64,000 bases of DNA from an uncultured Neokomagataea sp. Its GTDB lineage: Bacteria; Pseudomonadota; Alphaproteobacteria; Acetobacterales; Acetobacteraceae. The DNA is taken from positions 98,871 through 162,870 of the forward strand of contig NZ_CAMKWA010000005.1 of assembly GCF_946476835.1 (NCBI RefSeq), read 5' to 3'. Positions 56,179 through 64,000 of this stretch are shown piece after piece; position 1 is the stretch's first letter; every line of letters begins with the position of its first letter. The position numbers and the translations under genes are program-made. The notes beneath the pieces are model-generated. The model was given only the letters and a program-made list of their open reading frames with translations, was not told the origin of the DNA and ran no database searches.

Positions 56179-56974
56179 GGCGATGTCACACTAACTCGCT
56201 CATGCTAGAGATTGCGGATGCACACATCCCCAGTGAGTTACAAACGGCATCGTTTTCCACGTGAGTTGATAGGCCATGCGGTGTGGCTGTATTTCCGGTT
56301 TCCATTGAGCTTTCGCTTGATTGAAGAAATGCTGCTCGAACGTGGGATTGTAATATCGTATGAGACGATCCGTCGCTGGAGCCTGAAGTTTGGTGCGGCG
56401 TATGTCCGCAGTTTGCACCGCAAACGCGCCAAACGGGACGATCTATGGCATTTGGACGAAGTCAGGATTGTAATTGGTGGTCAAATTTATTGGCTCTGGC
56501 GTGCTGTCGATCAAGACGGTTATATCCTTGATAAAATCTTACAAAAACGACGCGATACCAAGACCGCAAAGCGTTTGCTGACACGCCTTTTGCGCAAACG
56601 AGGCGTACGTCCGCGGCGGATGATCACGGATAAGCTGAAATCGTATGAGGCCGCGAAGCGTAAACTTTGTCTTTCTGTTCGGCATCTTTCCCACAAAGGG
56701 CTGAACAATCGAGCAGAAAACAGACATTTACCGCTTCGAAAACGAGAACGGACCATGCAAATATTCCGTTCTCCAGGCGGATGTCAGAGGTTTTTAACCG
56801 TCTTCTCTGCCGTCCGTAATTTCTTCGTTCCATCTTCCGCTAATGCCAGTGCTCTCACACGTTACATGCATCGTCTTCAAGCTTTCGTTCAGTGGAAAAC
56901 CGCAACCGCTCTTGCAGCTTAATTGCTCTCAAATACGTCCACACTCAAAGCAAAAAACTTAACGTGACATCACC
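56179..56974 (+). mobile_element. IS6-family insertion sequence (~796 bp)
   Basis: Terminal inverted repeats: left GGCGATGTCAC at 56179, right end reading inward GGTGATGTCAC from 56974, 14 of the first 18 positions alike. They enclose one transposase gene with 39 and 52 bp margins, fitting IS6 size (~0.8 kb). The 8-bp flanks (ATTCCATC and ATCTCTGC) do not match, so no target duplication is seen. It lies 91 bp after tRNA-Arg. Confidence 0.78.
56218..56922 (+). CDS. IS6-family transposase
   Basis: A 234-residue DDE transposase. N-terminal helix-turn-helix (~30-55, SYETIRRWSLKFG) and catalytic triad at Asp80 (WHLDE), Asp138 (ITDKLKSY) and Glu168 (RAENRH). The late GGCQRFLTVFSAVRNFF is typical of IS6. 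No stop or frameshift, so it may still be active. Start taken at ATG 56218; a TTG two codons upstream is also open. Confidence 0.92.
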   Translation: MHTSPVSYKRHRFPRELIGHAVWLYFRFPLSFRLIEEMLLERGIVISYETIRRWSLKFGAAYVRSLHRKRAKRDDLWHLDEVRIVIGGQIYWLWRAVDQDGYILDKILQKRRDTKTAKRLLTRLLRKRGVRPRRMITDKLKSYEAAKRKLCLSVRHLSHKGLNNRAENRHLPLRKRERTMQIFRSPGGCQRFLTVFSAVRNFFVPSSANASALTRYMHRLQAFVQWKTATALAA

Positions 56975-57092
56975 ATCTCTGCTTGCCTTCAAACAGCCAT
57001 ATTCTGGGAAATACTGGTAGCGTTATAGCCGGATCAGGAAACTTCCCAGCCCCTGCTGCGATATTCCTCCATCCTATAGAGGAGAAAATGTC

Positions 57093-57275
57093 ATGAACCG
57101 TAAAACTCTACGTACTGTATTGGCTATCACTCTGCTCGCCGGTGGAAGCCTGTCCCTCTCCGCATGTAATACAACGCGCGGCGCAGGTCAGGACATCTCT
57201 GCAGCAGGTAAAGCAACATCAAACGCAGCAACCAGTGCTGAAAAGAAAATCAACAACTGGACCAGCGGTAAGTAA
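57093..57275 (+). CDS. Entericidin A/B-family lipoprotein
   Basis: A 60-residue small lipoprotein: signal peptide LRTVLAITLLAGGSLSLSAC with lipobox, then NTTRGAGQDISAAGKATSNAA, the entericidin core. In enterobacteria entericidins form a stress-linked toxin/antidote pair; single copies like this one are common and of unknown role. A good GAGGAG ribosome site lies before the ATG. A 10-bp hairpin follows. Confidence 0.87.
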   Translation: MNRKTLRTVLAITLLAGGSLSLSACNTTRGAGQDISAAGKATSNAATSAEKKINNWTSGK

Positions 57276-57289
57276 GAAAACCGCTTTTT

Positions 57290-57319
57290 CTACGGCCCGC
57301 GCATCAAGCCGGGCCGTAG
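57290..57319. terminator. Hairpin between entericidin and ade genes
   Basis: CTACGGCCCG / CGGGCCGTAG (57290-57299 with 57310-57319), perfect 10-bp stem, between convergent genes. No T-run on either side, so termination would be of lower efficiency. Confidence 0.5.
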
Positions 57320-57330
57320 TTCACTCTGGC

Positions 57331-59043
57331 TTATACAAATGCCATTTTATTCACATCAACTAACCCACGATCCGTCAATTTCAAATGAGGGATCACCGGC
57401 AGCGCCAAGAAGGCAAGCTGCAAGAATGGCTCTTCCAACGTCCCGCCCATAGCCTTCACCGCAGCCCGCAGCGCAATCAACTCATCGCGCACCTGCTCAT
57501 AAGGCGCATCACTCATCAGCCCTGCAACAGGCAAGGCCAGTTCACCGCGGATCTCACCATCCTGCACGGCCACAAAGCCACCGCCCGTTGCCATGAGGCG
57601 CTCAACCGCAATCGCCATATCCGTATCATTAATACCCACAACACAAATATTGTGGCTGTCATGCCCTACGGAAGACGCCAGCGCACCGCCCTTCAAGCCA
57701 AAACCTTTCACAAAACCATGACCAATATTCTCATTGTGACCATGCCGCGCCACAACGCAGAGCTTGGCAATATCCTGCGATACATCCGCTAAGACCTGCC
57801 CGTCACATTGAGGTAGATCATGCGTCAAATAGTCGGTAATAATTTGCCCCGGTACAATCCCGATAACAGGACGTGCTTGCCCATCACCGTGCACAGCAAG
57901 CTCTCCCTCTGTCACAGCATTTGCCCGACGCATGCTGTCTTTCCCAACCGGAACAACCGTCTCACGCGTACCAAACAAGGCCTCATCCACAAGACGCCCC
58001 GCAGAGATCACATCGGAGACAACACACTCTTCCAAACTATCCAGAAGAACAACATCCGCCCGCTTGCCCGGCGCAATCATACCACGATCACGCAGCCCAA
58101 AAGCCTGTGCAGCAGAAAGAGACGCCGCCCGATACGCCGCCAAGGGTGGCACGCCCAGCGCAATGGCCTTGCGGATCAAATAATCCAAATGCCCTTCATG
58201 CGCGATTTCCAGCGGATTGCGATCATCGGTACAGAAAGCAAAGAACGGTGACGTCTCAACCGTCAGAAGCGGGGCCAAAGCTTCTAGATCTTTACAGACA
58301 GACCCTTCACGGATCAGCACGGTCATACCCTTGCGGACTTTTTCTAAAGCCTCATCCGCACGCGTTGCTTCATGGTCGGTCGTAATACCTGCCGCCAAAT
58401 AACCATTCAGCGCAGTACCGCGCATCAGTGGCGCATGCCCATCAATATGGCCGCCAGAGAAAGCAGCTAACTTCGCTAAACATCCCGGATCACCATGCAG
58501 AACCCCCGGCATATTCATAAATTCAGCCAAACCAATCACCTGCGGATGATCACGATAAGCAACCAAAGCAGAAGCATCCAAACTCGCGCCAGATGTCTCC
58601 ATATCCGTAGCCGGCACACAGCTGGAGAGATTAACGCGCAAATCCATAATCATCCGTTCCGATGATTTCAGGAAATAATCAAATGCCCCACCACCAATGA
58701 CATTCGCCAATTCATGCGGGTCACACACAGCCGTCGTCACACCATGCGGCAAAACGCAACGGTCAAACTCCTGTGGCGTCACCAAAGACGATTCAACATG
58801 AAGATGCGTGTCAATGAAGCCGGGCACTGCAATGCGCCCACGCCCTTCAACTACCTTATGCCCCTCATAGCGGCCATACGTTCCCACCACCGTATCACCA
58901 CACAAAGCAATATCCGTCGGGACCAATTCACCCGTCACAAAATCCAGCAACCGAACATCGCGGATCACCACATCAGCCGGTTCAGCACCTTGGCCTTGGG
59001 CAATACGCTTCTTCAAGATGCGTTCCATTCCCGTTTCTGACAT
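57331..59043 (-). CDS. ade: Adenine deaminase
   Basis: A 570-residue amidohydrolase converting adenine to hypoxanthine and ammonia in purine salvage. Metal ligands: [11 protein letters not shown] near residue 85 and GGHIDGHAP near 200; FCTDDR near 255 holds the late Asp. C-terminal adenine deaminase domain with [19 protein letters not shown] near 450. AAGGAG lies 6 nt before the ATG at 59043; earlier in-frame codons are not needed. Single gene. Confidence 0.95.
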   Translation of the reverse strand: MSETGMERILKKRIAQGQGAEPADVVIRDVRLLDFVTGELVPTDIALCGDTVVGTYGRYEGHKVVEGRGRIAVPGFIDTHLHVESSLVTPQEFDRCVLPHGVTTAVCDPHELANVIGGGAFDYFLKSSERMIMDLRVNLSSCVPATDMETSGASLDASALVAYRDHPQVIGLAEFMNMPGVLHGDPGCLAKLAAFSGGHIDGHAPLMRGTALNGYLAAGITTDHEATRADEALEKVRKGMTVLIREGSVCKDLEALAPLLTVETSPFFAFCTDDRNPLEIAHEGHLDYLIRKAIALGVPPLAAYRAASLSAAQAFGLRDRGMIAPGKRADVVLLDSLEECVVSDVISAGRLVDEALFGTRETVVPVGKDSMRRANAVTEGELAVHGDGQARPVIGIVPGQIITDYLTHDLPQCDGQVLADVSQDIAKLCVVARHGHNENIGHGFVKGFGLKGGALASSVGHDSHNICVVGINDTDMAIAVERLMATGGGFVAVQDGEIRGELALPVAGLMSDAPYEQVRDELIALRAAVKAMGGTLEEPFLQLAFLALPVIPHLKLTDRGLVDVNKMAFV

Positions 59044-59142
59044 GATGATCTCCTTCTTTATCATGGCAAGGCCATCGCACACCGCGCTTTACGCGCGCAA
59101 CATCCTTCGTCGAAAAACCTGACAAATTCTGTCGAACGTGGC

Positions 59143-60378
59143 ATGAAACCGATCATGACCCCAGCACACACCATAGACATTATCGGCGCAGGCCCCGCAG
59201 GCCTCATAGCGGCCGAGCATCTTTCTGCTTCCGGCCACCATGTACATCTTTATGACGCCATGCCGAGTGTTGGGCGTAAATTTCTCATGGCTGGGCGTTC
59301 GGGCCTCAACCTCACCCACGCCGAACCGCTTGATCGTTTCCTCACCCGCTATGGCCCGGCGCAATCATGGCTCGAACCCGCCATCCGGGCCTTCCCGCCT
59401 GAAGCCCTGCGCACATGGGCGGAAGCACTCGGGCAGCCTTGCTTCACAGGGTCTTCTGGTCGCATTTTCCCCAAAGCGCTCAAAGCCTCCCCCCTACTGC
59501 GAGCATGGCTCAATCGCCTCACCGCTTCAGGCGTTTCTTTGCATACACGCCACCGCTTCACCGAGCAGACGAACGCCGGCAACCATTTCTCCACCCCGCA
59601 TGGCGAGCATATTTCTCAGCCGACCGCCACACTACTCGCCCTTGGGGGCGCAAGCTGGAGCCGCCTTGGCTCTGATGGCGCGTGGAGCCACCTATTTCCC
59701 GACGCAGTCACACCTTTTACGCCATCAAATTGCGGCTTCGTTCCCGCATGGTCGCCCGAATTTCAAACACGACATGATGGCACGATACTGCACGGCGTAG
59801 CCCTTACTGTTGAGGGCCATACCCGCCGCGGAGACCTAACAGTGACGCAGCGTGGCCTCGAAGGCAGCGCGCTCTACGCCCTCACCCCCGTATTACGTGA
59901 AGAGCTGATACAACACGGCCAAGTCACCATCACCCTCGATCTTCGACCAACCCTCACTCTCACACAGATCGAGGAACGCCTAAACGCACAACGCCCGCGT
60001 GAAAGCCTCTCCAATCGCCTCCGCAAAGCCCTCTCTCTCGACACACTCGCCCGAGACCTCCTGCGTGACGCCACACCAAAAGGCGCTTCACCCACAGAAC
60101 TCGCCCACGCGGCCAAATCTCTGCCCCTCACTTTAAAGGCTACCGACACACTAGATCGGGCCATTTCAACCGCAGGCGGTTTAAAACATAGCGCCATGAA
60201 CGAGCACTACATGCTCCATGCCCATCCGGGCCTTTTCGCCGCTGGTGAAATGCTCGACTGGGAGGCCCCAACCGGCGGGTACCTCCTCCAAGCCTGTTTT
60301 TCGACGGGTCTTGCCGCAGCAAAAGGCATCACTCACTGGCTCGAATCACAAGATTCCGCTATCCGCTTCTCCCCATGA
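59143..60378 (+). CDS. BaiN/TIGR03862-type NAD(P)/FAD-dependent oxidoreductase
   Basis: A 411-residue flavoprotein of the HI0933-like/TIGR03862 family. FAD-binding IIGAGPAGLIAAEHL at ~12-26, the family segment KFLMAGRSGLNLTHAE near 48, LGGASWSRLGSDG near 168, and the C-terminal GLFAAGEMLDWEAPTGGYLLQACFSTGLAAAKG. Function of TIGR03862 proteins is not known; related BaiN acts on bile-acid dehydroxylation intermediates. Overlaps the ATPase gene by four bases. Confidence 0.88.
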   Translation: MKPIMTPAHTIDIIGAGPAGLIAAEHLSASGHHVHLYDAMPSVGRKFLMAGRSGLNLTHAEPLDRFLTRYGPAQSWLEPAIRAFPPEALRTWAEALGQPCFTGSSGRIFPKALKASPLLRAWLNRLTASGVSLHTRHRFTEQTNAGNHFSTPHGEHISQPTATLLALGGASWSRLGSDGAWSHLFPDAVTPFTPSNCGFVPAWSPEFQTRHDGTILHGVALTVEGHTRRGDLTVTQRGLEGSALYALTPVLREELIQHGQVTITLDLRPTLTLTQIEERLNAQRPRESLSNRLRKALSLDTLARDLLRDATPKGASPTELAHAAKSLPLTLKATDTLDRAISTAGGLKHSAMNEHYMLHAHPGLFAAGEMLDWEAPTGGYLLQACFSTGLAAAKGITHWLESQDSAIRFSP

Positions 60379-61817
60379 CCTCCATCATTCTCGGACAGGG
60401 CCGTGACGGCTCCGCTATCGACCTCGATCTTCCCGAACTTCTCGCCACACGGCTTCTAGTTCAAGGCAATTCCGGCTCTGGCAAATCACATTTGCTACGC
60501 CGCTTGCTGGAACAAACGGCCAATGTCGTCCAACAAGTCATGATTGACCCGGAGGGAGACTTTGTCACCCTTGCGGAACGCTACGGGCACCTCGTTATTG
60601 ACGTCGAAGATCAAAGCGAAGCCAGTCTGCGTGCTGCTGGAGAGCGCGTCCGAGCGCATCGTGCTTCTGTGATTTTAAACCTTGAACACGTTGAGGCCGA
60701 AATGCAGCTCCGCGCGGCAGGTGCGTTCCTAAATGGCATGTTCGAAGCCCCGCGTGCACATTGGTACCCTGTCCTCGTTGTGGTAGATGAGGCACAACTT
60801 TTCGCACCCGCCGCTGGTGGCGATACAACCGATGAAGCCCGCCGCCTTTCTCTCGGCGCCATGACCAACCTCATGTGCCGCGGCCGTAAACGTGGTCTTG
60901 CAGGCGTCATCGCGACCCAGCGTTTGGCAAAGCTGGCCAAGAATGTCGCGGCAGAAGCTTCAAATTTCCTGATGGGCCGGACATTCCTAGATATTGATAT
61001 GGCCCGTGCAGCTGATCTTTTGGGCATGGAGCGCCGCGCCGCAGAATCCTTTCGTGATCTAGCACGTGGTCAGTTCATGGCACTCGGCCCCGCTCTCTCA
61101 CGCCGTCCCAAACTCGTCGCCATTGGCAGCGTAGAAACAGCCAGCCATGCCACCGGCCCTATTCTCGTCCCGCTCGAACCCGTAGCGGCAGAAGATTTGC
61201 GTGATATTATTTTAGAGCCGGTCGCTGAGCTTTCCTCCCGTCCACGCCGCGAAACACGCCCGCCACCGCCTGACCTTTTGGCCCAGCTCGACGCATACGG
61301 TACAAACCGCGATACGACCGAGACAACCACCCCAGCGGCAGAACCCATCACAGCTGATCCAGAGACATTATGGTCCTTAGTCTCTGAGGTCGCTCACGGT
61401 GAAGGCTCGGACTACAAACCACTAGCCACTTTGTATCAAGACTTCCAACTCCGTGCCCGTATTCTCGGCTTGCCCCGCACTATTCTAGACCTTGGCAATT
61501 TTCAGCGCTTACTGATCAATTGCCGAACAGGCTTAGAAAGGGAGCGCGCAGAAAGCAGCGAATGGCAACAGGCCGAAGCCATGGCACAAACTCTTCCCGA
61601 AGATGTGCGCGGTGTGTTCCTCCTCCTCGCACGTCATGCATGGGATGCGGCCCCCTGCCCTGACGATGATGCCCTTGCCCGTGCCTATGGCACACATTCT
61701 CTTGGCCGCGCCCGCCGTCAACTCAATTACCTCGAAGAACGCGAAGTCATTGTCTTGCAGCAAACGGCATCCTCCCGTCGGATCGCTATTGTTGGTATTG
61801 GCTGGTCAACAGCCTGA
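60375..61817 (+). CDS. HerA-like ATP-binding protein (helicase/DUF853-type)
   Basis: A 480-residue HerA/FtsK-fold ATPase. Walker A GNSGSGKS at 31-38, Walker B VLVVVDEAQ at 133-141, and the downstream IATQRLAKLAKNVAAEA sensor segment near 178. The C-terminal third (from ~310) is a winged-helix-like region (DDDALARAYGTHSLGRARRQLNYLEEREVI). HerA proteins are DNA-translocating hexamers usually paired with NurA nuclease; no nuclease is adjacent. Starts as ATGA overlap with the upstream flavoprotein, so the two are co-translated. Confidence 0.85.
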   Translation: MTSIILGQGRDGSAIDLDLPELLATRLLVQGNSGSGKSHLLRRLLEQTANVVQQVMIDPEGDFVTLAERYGHLVIDVEDQSEASLRAAGERVRAHRASVILNLEHVEAEMQLRAAGAFLNGMFEAPRAHWYPVLVVVDEAQLFAPAAGGDTTDEARRLSLGAMTNLMCRGRKRGLAGVIATQRLAKLAKNVAAEASNFLMGRTFLDIDMARAADLLGMERRAAESFRDLARGQFMALGPALSRRPKLVAIGSVETASHATGPILVPLEPVAAEDLRDIILEPVAELSSRPRRETRPPPPDLLAQLDAYGTNRDTTETTTPAAEPITADPETLWSLVSEVAHGEGSDYKPLATLYQDFQLRARILGLPRTILDLGNFQRLLINCRTGLERERAESSEWQQAEAMAQTLPEDVRGVFLLLARHAWDAAPCPDDDALARAYGTHSLGRARRQLNYLEEREVIVLQQTASSRRIAIVGIGWSTA

Positions 61818-61927
61818 TACTACAAGGTCACAAAAGTGAAATAATTTATTAATATGAGTTTCACACTGTAAACATCTGGTAATGTTTAGGTTCCGACCCG
61901 GTTTTCATGTCATCCATAAGGTTGTCC

Positions 61928-64000
61928 ATGTCGGGTCTTTTTTTGCGTCGTCGCACGCAACTTGCACTATTCTGCTCCCCTATCGCAGTTGCTTTCGCGT
62001 CAGCGCATGCCACGCCTGTGCATCACCATGTTAAGAAGGCTGTTGCAGCACATGCCACAAAAGCAGTGCAGCATACGCCTGCGGTCACATCTCACGCTCC
62101 CGTAAGCGCTCCTACTGCCACAGTTGCTCCCGTAGCCGCACGCCCTGCACCGATCGTAGCACCAAAAGCGATCTCTGCGCCTGCCAGCGGTAACGAGCAA
62201 CTTATCATCACCGCACGCCGTACACACTCAGAACAAACTGTCGGTCGTGTACAAATGCAGCGTGAACTGCCCGGTATTAGCCCAATTAAAGCCCTCTCTG
62301 TTCTCCCCGGCGTCGTCTTTAACAACGCTGATCCATGGGGCAATAACGAGCAGAACTCCTCTCTGATCGTGCATGGTTTTAACCAAAACCAACTCGGCTA
62401 TACCTTAGATGGCATTCCTTTGGGTGACCAAGCCTACGGTAACTATAACGGCCTTTCCCCACAGCGTGCCGTCATCAGTGAGAATGTCGGCGCAGCCTCC
62501 ATCGCAACAGGCGCTGGTGACCTCGGCACAGCATCAACATCCAATCTAGGTGGCTCACTGCAATTCTCGACCCAAGACCCATCCCACCGCCGTGGTGCAC
62601 AGGTTGAGCAAGTCTTTGGTAGCTTCTCTACCTTCCGTACATTCGCACGCGTTGATACAGGTGATTTCGGAAACGGCAACAATGCCTATCTGTCCTTCGT
62701 GCGCCAAGATGCCCGCTCTTGGGATAATCCTGGCTCACATCAGGGCGGCTATCAGGTCAACGCCAAATTCCGACACGATGACGCGCATGATCACGTTTCT
62801 GTCTTCTTTGACTGGTCTCAGAAAGCTGAGCCGAACGAAGACCCAATTACAATTACCCCAACATCGACAAACGTTCCTTACGTCCGTCCATTCATGTTCC
62901 CTGACATGAATTACGCACAAAACTATATTAATTCACCTAATATTAAAAATATCATCGCATCTAATAACTACCGGAATTATTACGGCGGCGCACAACGTGA
63001 AGACTTCTTAGCTTACGCTAAGTGGTCACATGATTTCAGTGCAAACCTGCACTGGGATAATAACTTCTATTACCATCATGACCTCGGTGAAGGCATCATC
63101 GCGGGCCCAGCAACAGTCGCTGGCCTGCCATCACTCTTCTCCGCTTACTTCCCAAATATGAGCCAACAAAGCCTCAATGCCGTCTTTGGTGGTTCAGGTT
63201 ACGCAACTCGTACAACGGAATATTGGGATAACCGCGGCGGCCTCACCTCCACCCTGCGCTACCACCTGGGGCAGCATTCCATCGAATTGGGCGGCTGGTA
63301 CGAACGTAATAACAACACACAAGCGCGCCGCTGGTATCCGTTCTCATTCTCCAACCCAACAACGCCTTATGAGCGCCAACAAAACCCGCTCATCCACCAG
63401 TACACGAACTACTTCTACACCAATACGTTCGTGACCCACCTGCAAGATACGTGGCAGGTTTCTAAGAACTTCTCTCTGATGGGCGGTTTCAAATCTGAAC
63501 TCGTTTATACAAACGGTACACTGCCCGTAGCCTCCAAAACTGGCGTGACCGTACCGGGTGGCACAATCAGCACCACCAAGCCTTTCCTCCCGGCTTTCGG
63601 TGCAACATGGACCATCTCACCGCATGAGCAGTGGTTCGCCAACATTCAGCAAAACGTTCGCTCCTTCCAAGCAGCAGGTACAGGCAACCCAACACCTTGG
63701 GGCGCAACAACGCAAGCTGCTTTCGAAGCATTCCGCAAATACGGCAAGCCTGAAACGTCATGGACCTACGAAACCGGCCTGCGTGAACATCGTTCGCTTA
63801 ACCTAGGCCCGATCACCGGTTTTGAAGGCCAAGTGAACTACTACCATGTTCACTTCTCCAACCGTCTGCTCGCCATCGCGACAAGCAACATCTACTCCGT
63901 TGCTGGTGCCGCAACCATCATGGCGAACGTTGGTTCCGTGGATACAAACGGCGTCGACATCAACGGTACACTACACCTTGGCCCGCATTTCTCATTGTAT
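61928..64000 (+). CDS. TonB-dependent outer-membrane receptor (3' end beyond window)
   Basis: 691 codons, open to the window edge. AAGG lies 6 nt before the ATG. Signal peptide (RTQLALFCSPIAVAFASAHA) is followed by a ~60-residue His/Ala/Pro linker (VHHHVKKAVAAHATKAV..), unusual before the plug. The plug begins near residue 97 (IITARR) with KALSVLPGVVFNNADPWGNNE, HGFNQNQLGYTLDGIPLGD and ISENVGAASIATGAGDLGTAST, then barrel strands. Substrate unknown. An upstream TAAACAT/ATGTTTA hairpin lies at 61869-61888. The last strands are missing. Confidence 0.93.
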   Translation, partial: MSGLFLRRRTQLALFCSPIAVAFASAHATPVHHHVKKAVAAHATKAVQHTPAVTSHAPVSAPTATVAPVAARPAPIVAPKAISAPASGNEQLIITARRTHSEQTVGRVQMQRELPGISPIKALSVLPGVVFNNADPWGNNEQNSSLIVHGFNQNQLGYTLDGIPLGDQAYGNYNGLSPQRAVISENVGAASIATGAGDLGTASTSNLGGSLQFSTQDPSHRRGAQVEQVFGSFSTFRTFARVDTGDFGNGNNAYLSFVRQDARSWDNPGSHQGGYQVNAKFRHDDAHDHVSVFFDWSQKAEPNEDPITITPTSTNVPYVRPFMFPDMNYAQNYINSPNIKNIIASNNYRNYYGGAQREDFLAYAKWSHDFSANLHWDNNFYYHHDLGEGIIAGPATVAGLPSLFSAYFPNMSQQSLNAVFGGSGYATRTTEYWDNRGGLTSTLRYHLGQHSIELGGWYERNNNTQARRWYPFSFSNPTTPYERQQNPLIHQYTNYFYTNTFVTHLQDTWQVSKNFSLMGGFKSELVYTNGTLPVASKTGVTVPGGTISTTKPFLPAFGATWTISPHEQWFANIQQNVRSFQAAGTGNPTPWGATTQAAFEAFRKYGKPETSWTYETGLREHRSLNLGPITGFEGQVNYYHVHFSNRLLAIATSNIYSVAGAATIMANVGSVDTNGVDINGTLHLGPHFSLY

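Noticed and set aside
56011..56974. Genomic island attachment site at tRNA-Arg
   Set aside because: No integrase gene and no repeat of the tRNA 3' end was seen downstream; only an IS6 element is present.

Overview
The window reads as chromosome of an acetic acid bacterium (Alphaproteobacteria, family Acetobacteraceae). The grounds are the gene families and their order: TonB-dependent receptors, metX-metW, the dgt-argS-SPOR-scpAB-tatBC-serS run, mreBCD-mrdAB, alpha-type RNase E and two-subunit glyQ/glyS. Genus cannot be fixed from sequence reading alone. Genes are dense, with short gaps and many 1-4 nt start/stop overlaps. There is no rRNA and no CRISPR array. One tRNA and one IS6-type insertion sequence are present. 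TonB receptor genes are cut by both window edges.

Layout. 1-5.1 kb: receptor 3' end, ArsC-like reductase, RhlE helicase, nitroreductase, metW and metX, the last five on the minus strand. 5.2-9.9 kb: an accessory, AT-richer insert with a 1239-residue multidomain glycosyltransferase, an unrecognised 197-residue protein and a gene remnant. 9.9-19.3 kb: SDR dehydrogenase, then the minus-strand housekeeping run dgt-argS-SPOR-scpA-scpB-tatB-tatC-serS. 19.4-26.4 kb: erpA-xthA, a DUF1330 gene, an AIM24-type gene, aspS, a Rieske/FAD reductase and a DUF2076 gene. 26.7-29.3 kb: a copper-uptake pair (DUF2946-like protein plus OprC-type receptor). 29.7-32.6 kb: glyQ-glyS. 32.7-38.4 kb: rod-shape operon mreB-mreC-mreD-mrdA-rodA. 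38.7-43 kb: two tandem glycine-zipper lipoproteins, a TauE/SafE permease, leuA with an attenuator leader, and a Tat-exported amidase. 43.5-49.7 kb: rne, a small lipoprotein, xseA, purD. 49.8-55.9 kb: polA, a SCO-like protein, an ABC solute-binding protein and a lipoprotein hydrolase. 56-64 kb: tRNA-Arg(CCG), IS6 element, entericidin, adenine deaminase, BaiN-like flavoprotein, HerA-like ATPase and the start of a TonB receptor.

Most of the window is core metabolism and cell-envelope machinery. The points most worth a second look are regulatory or architectural. They are the leuA leader peptide and terminator; a perfect hairpin that covers the Shine-Dalgarno of the TauE/SafE gene below a separate inverted repeat around its promoter; the repeat/WbsX/GT4/GT2 fusion protein with its orphan neighbour; a SCO-family protein with no cysteine between polA and a peptide-binding protein; the tandem internal duplication in XseA; and structured non-coding stretches ahead of glyQ, rne and metX. 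I did not find a clearly new multi-gene system such as a defence island or a biosynthetic cluster.
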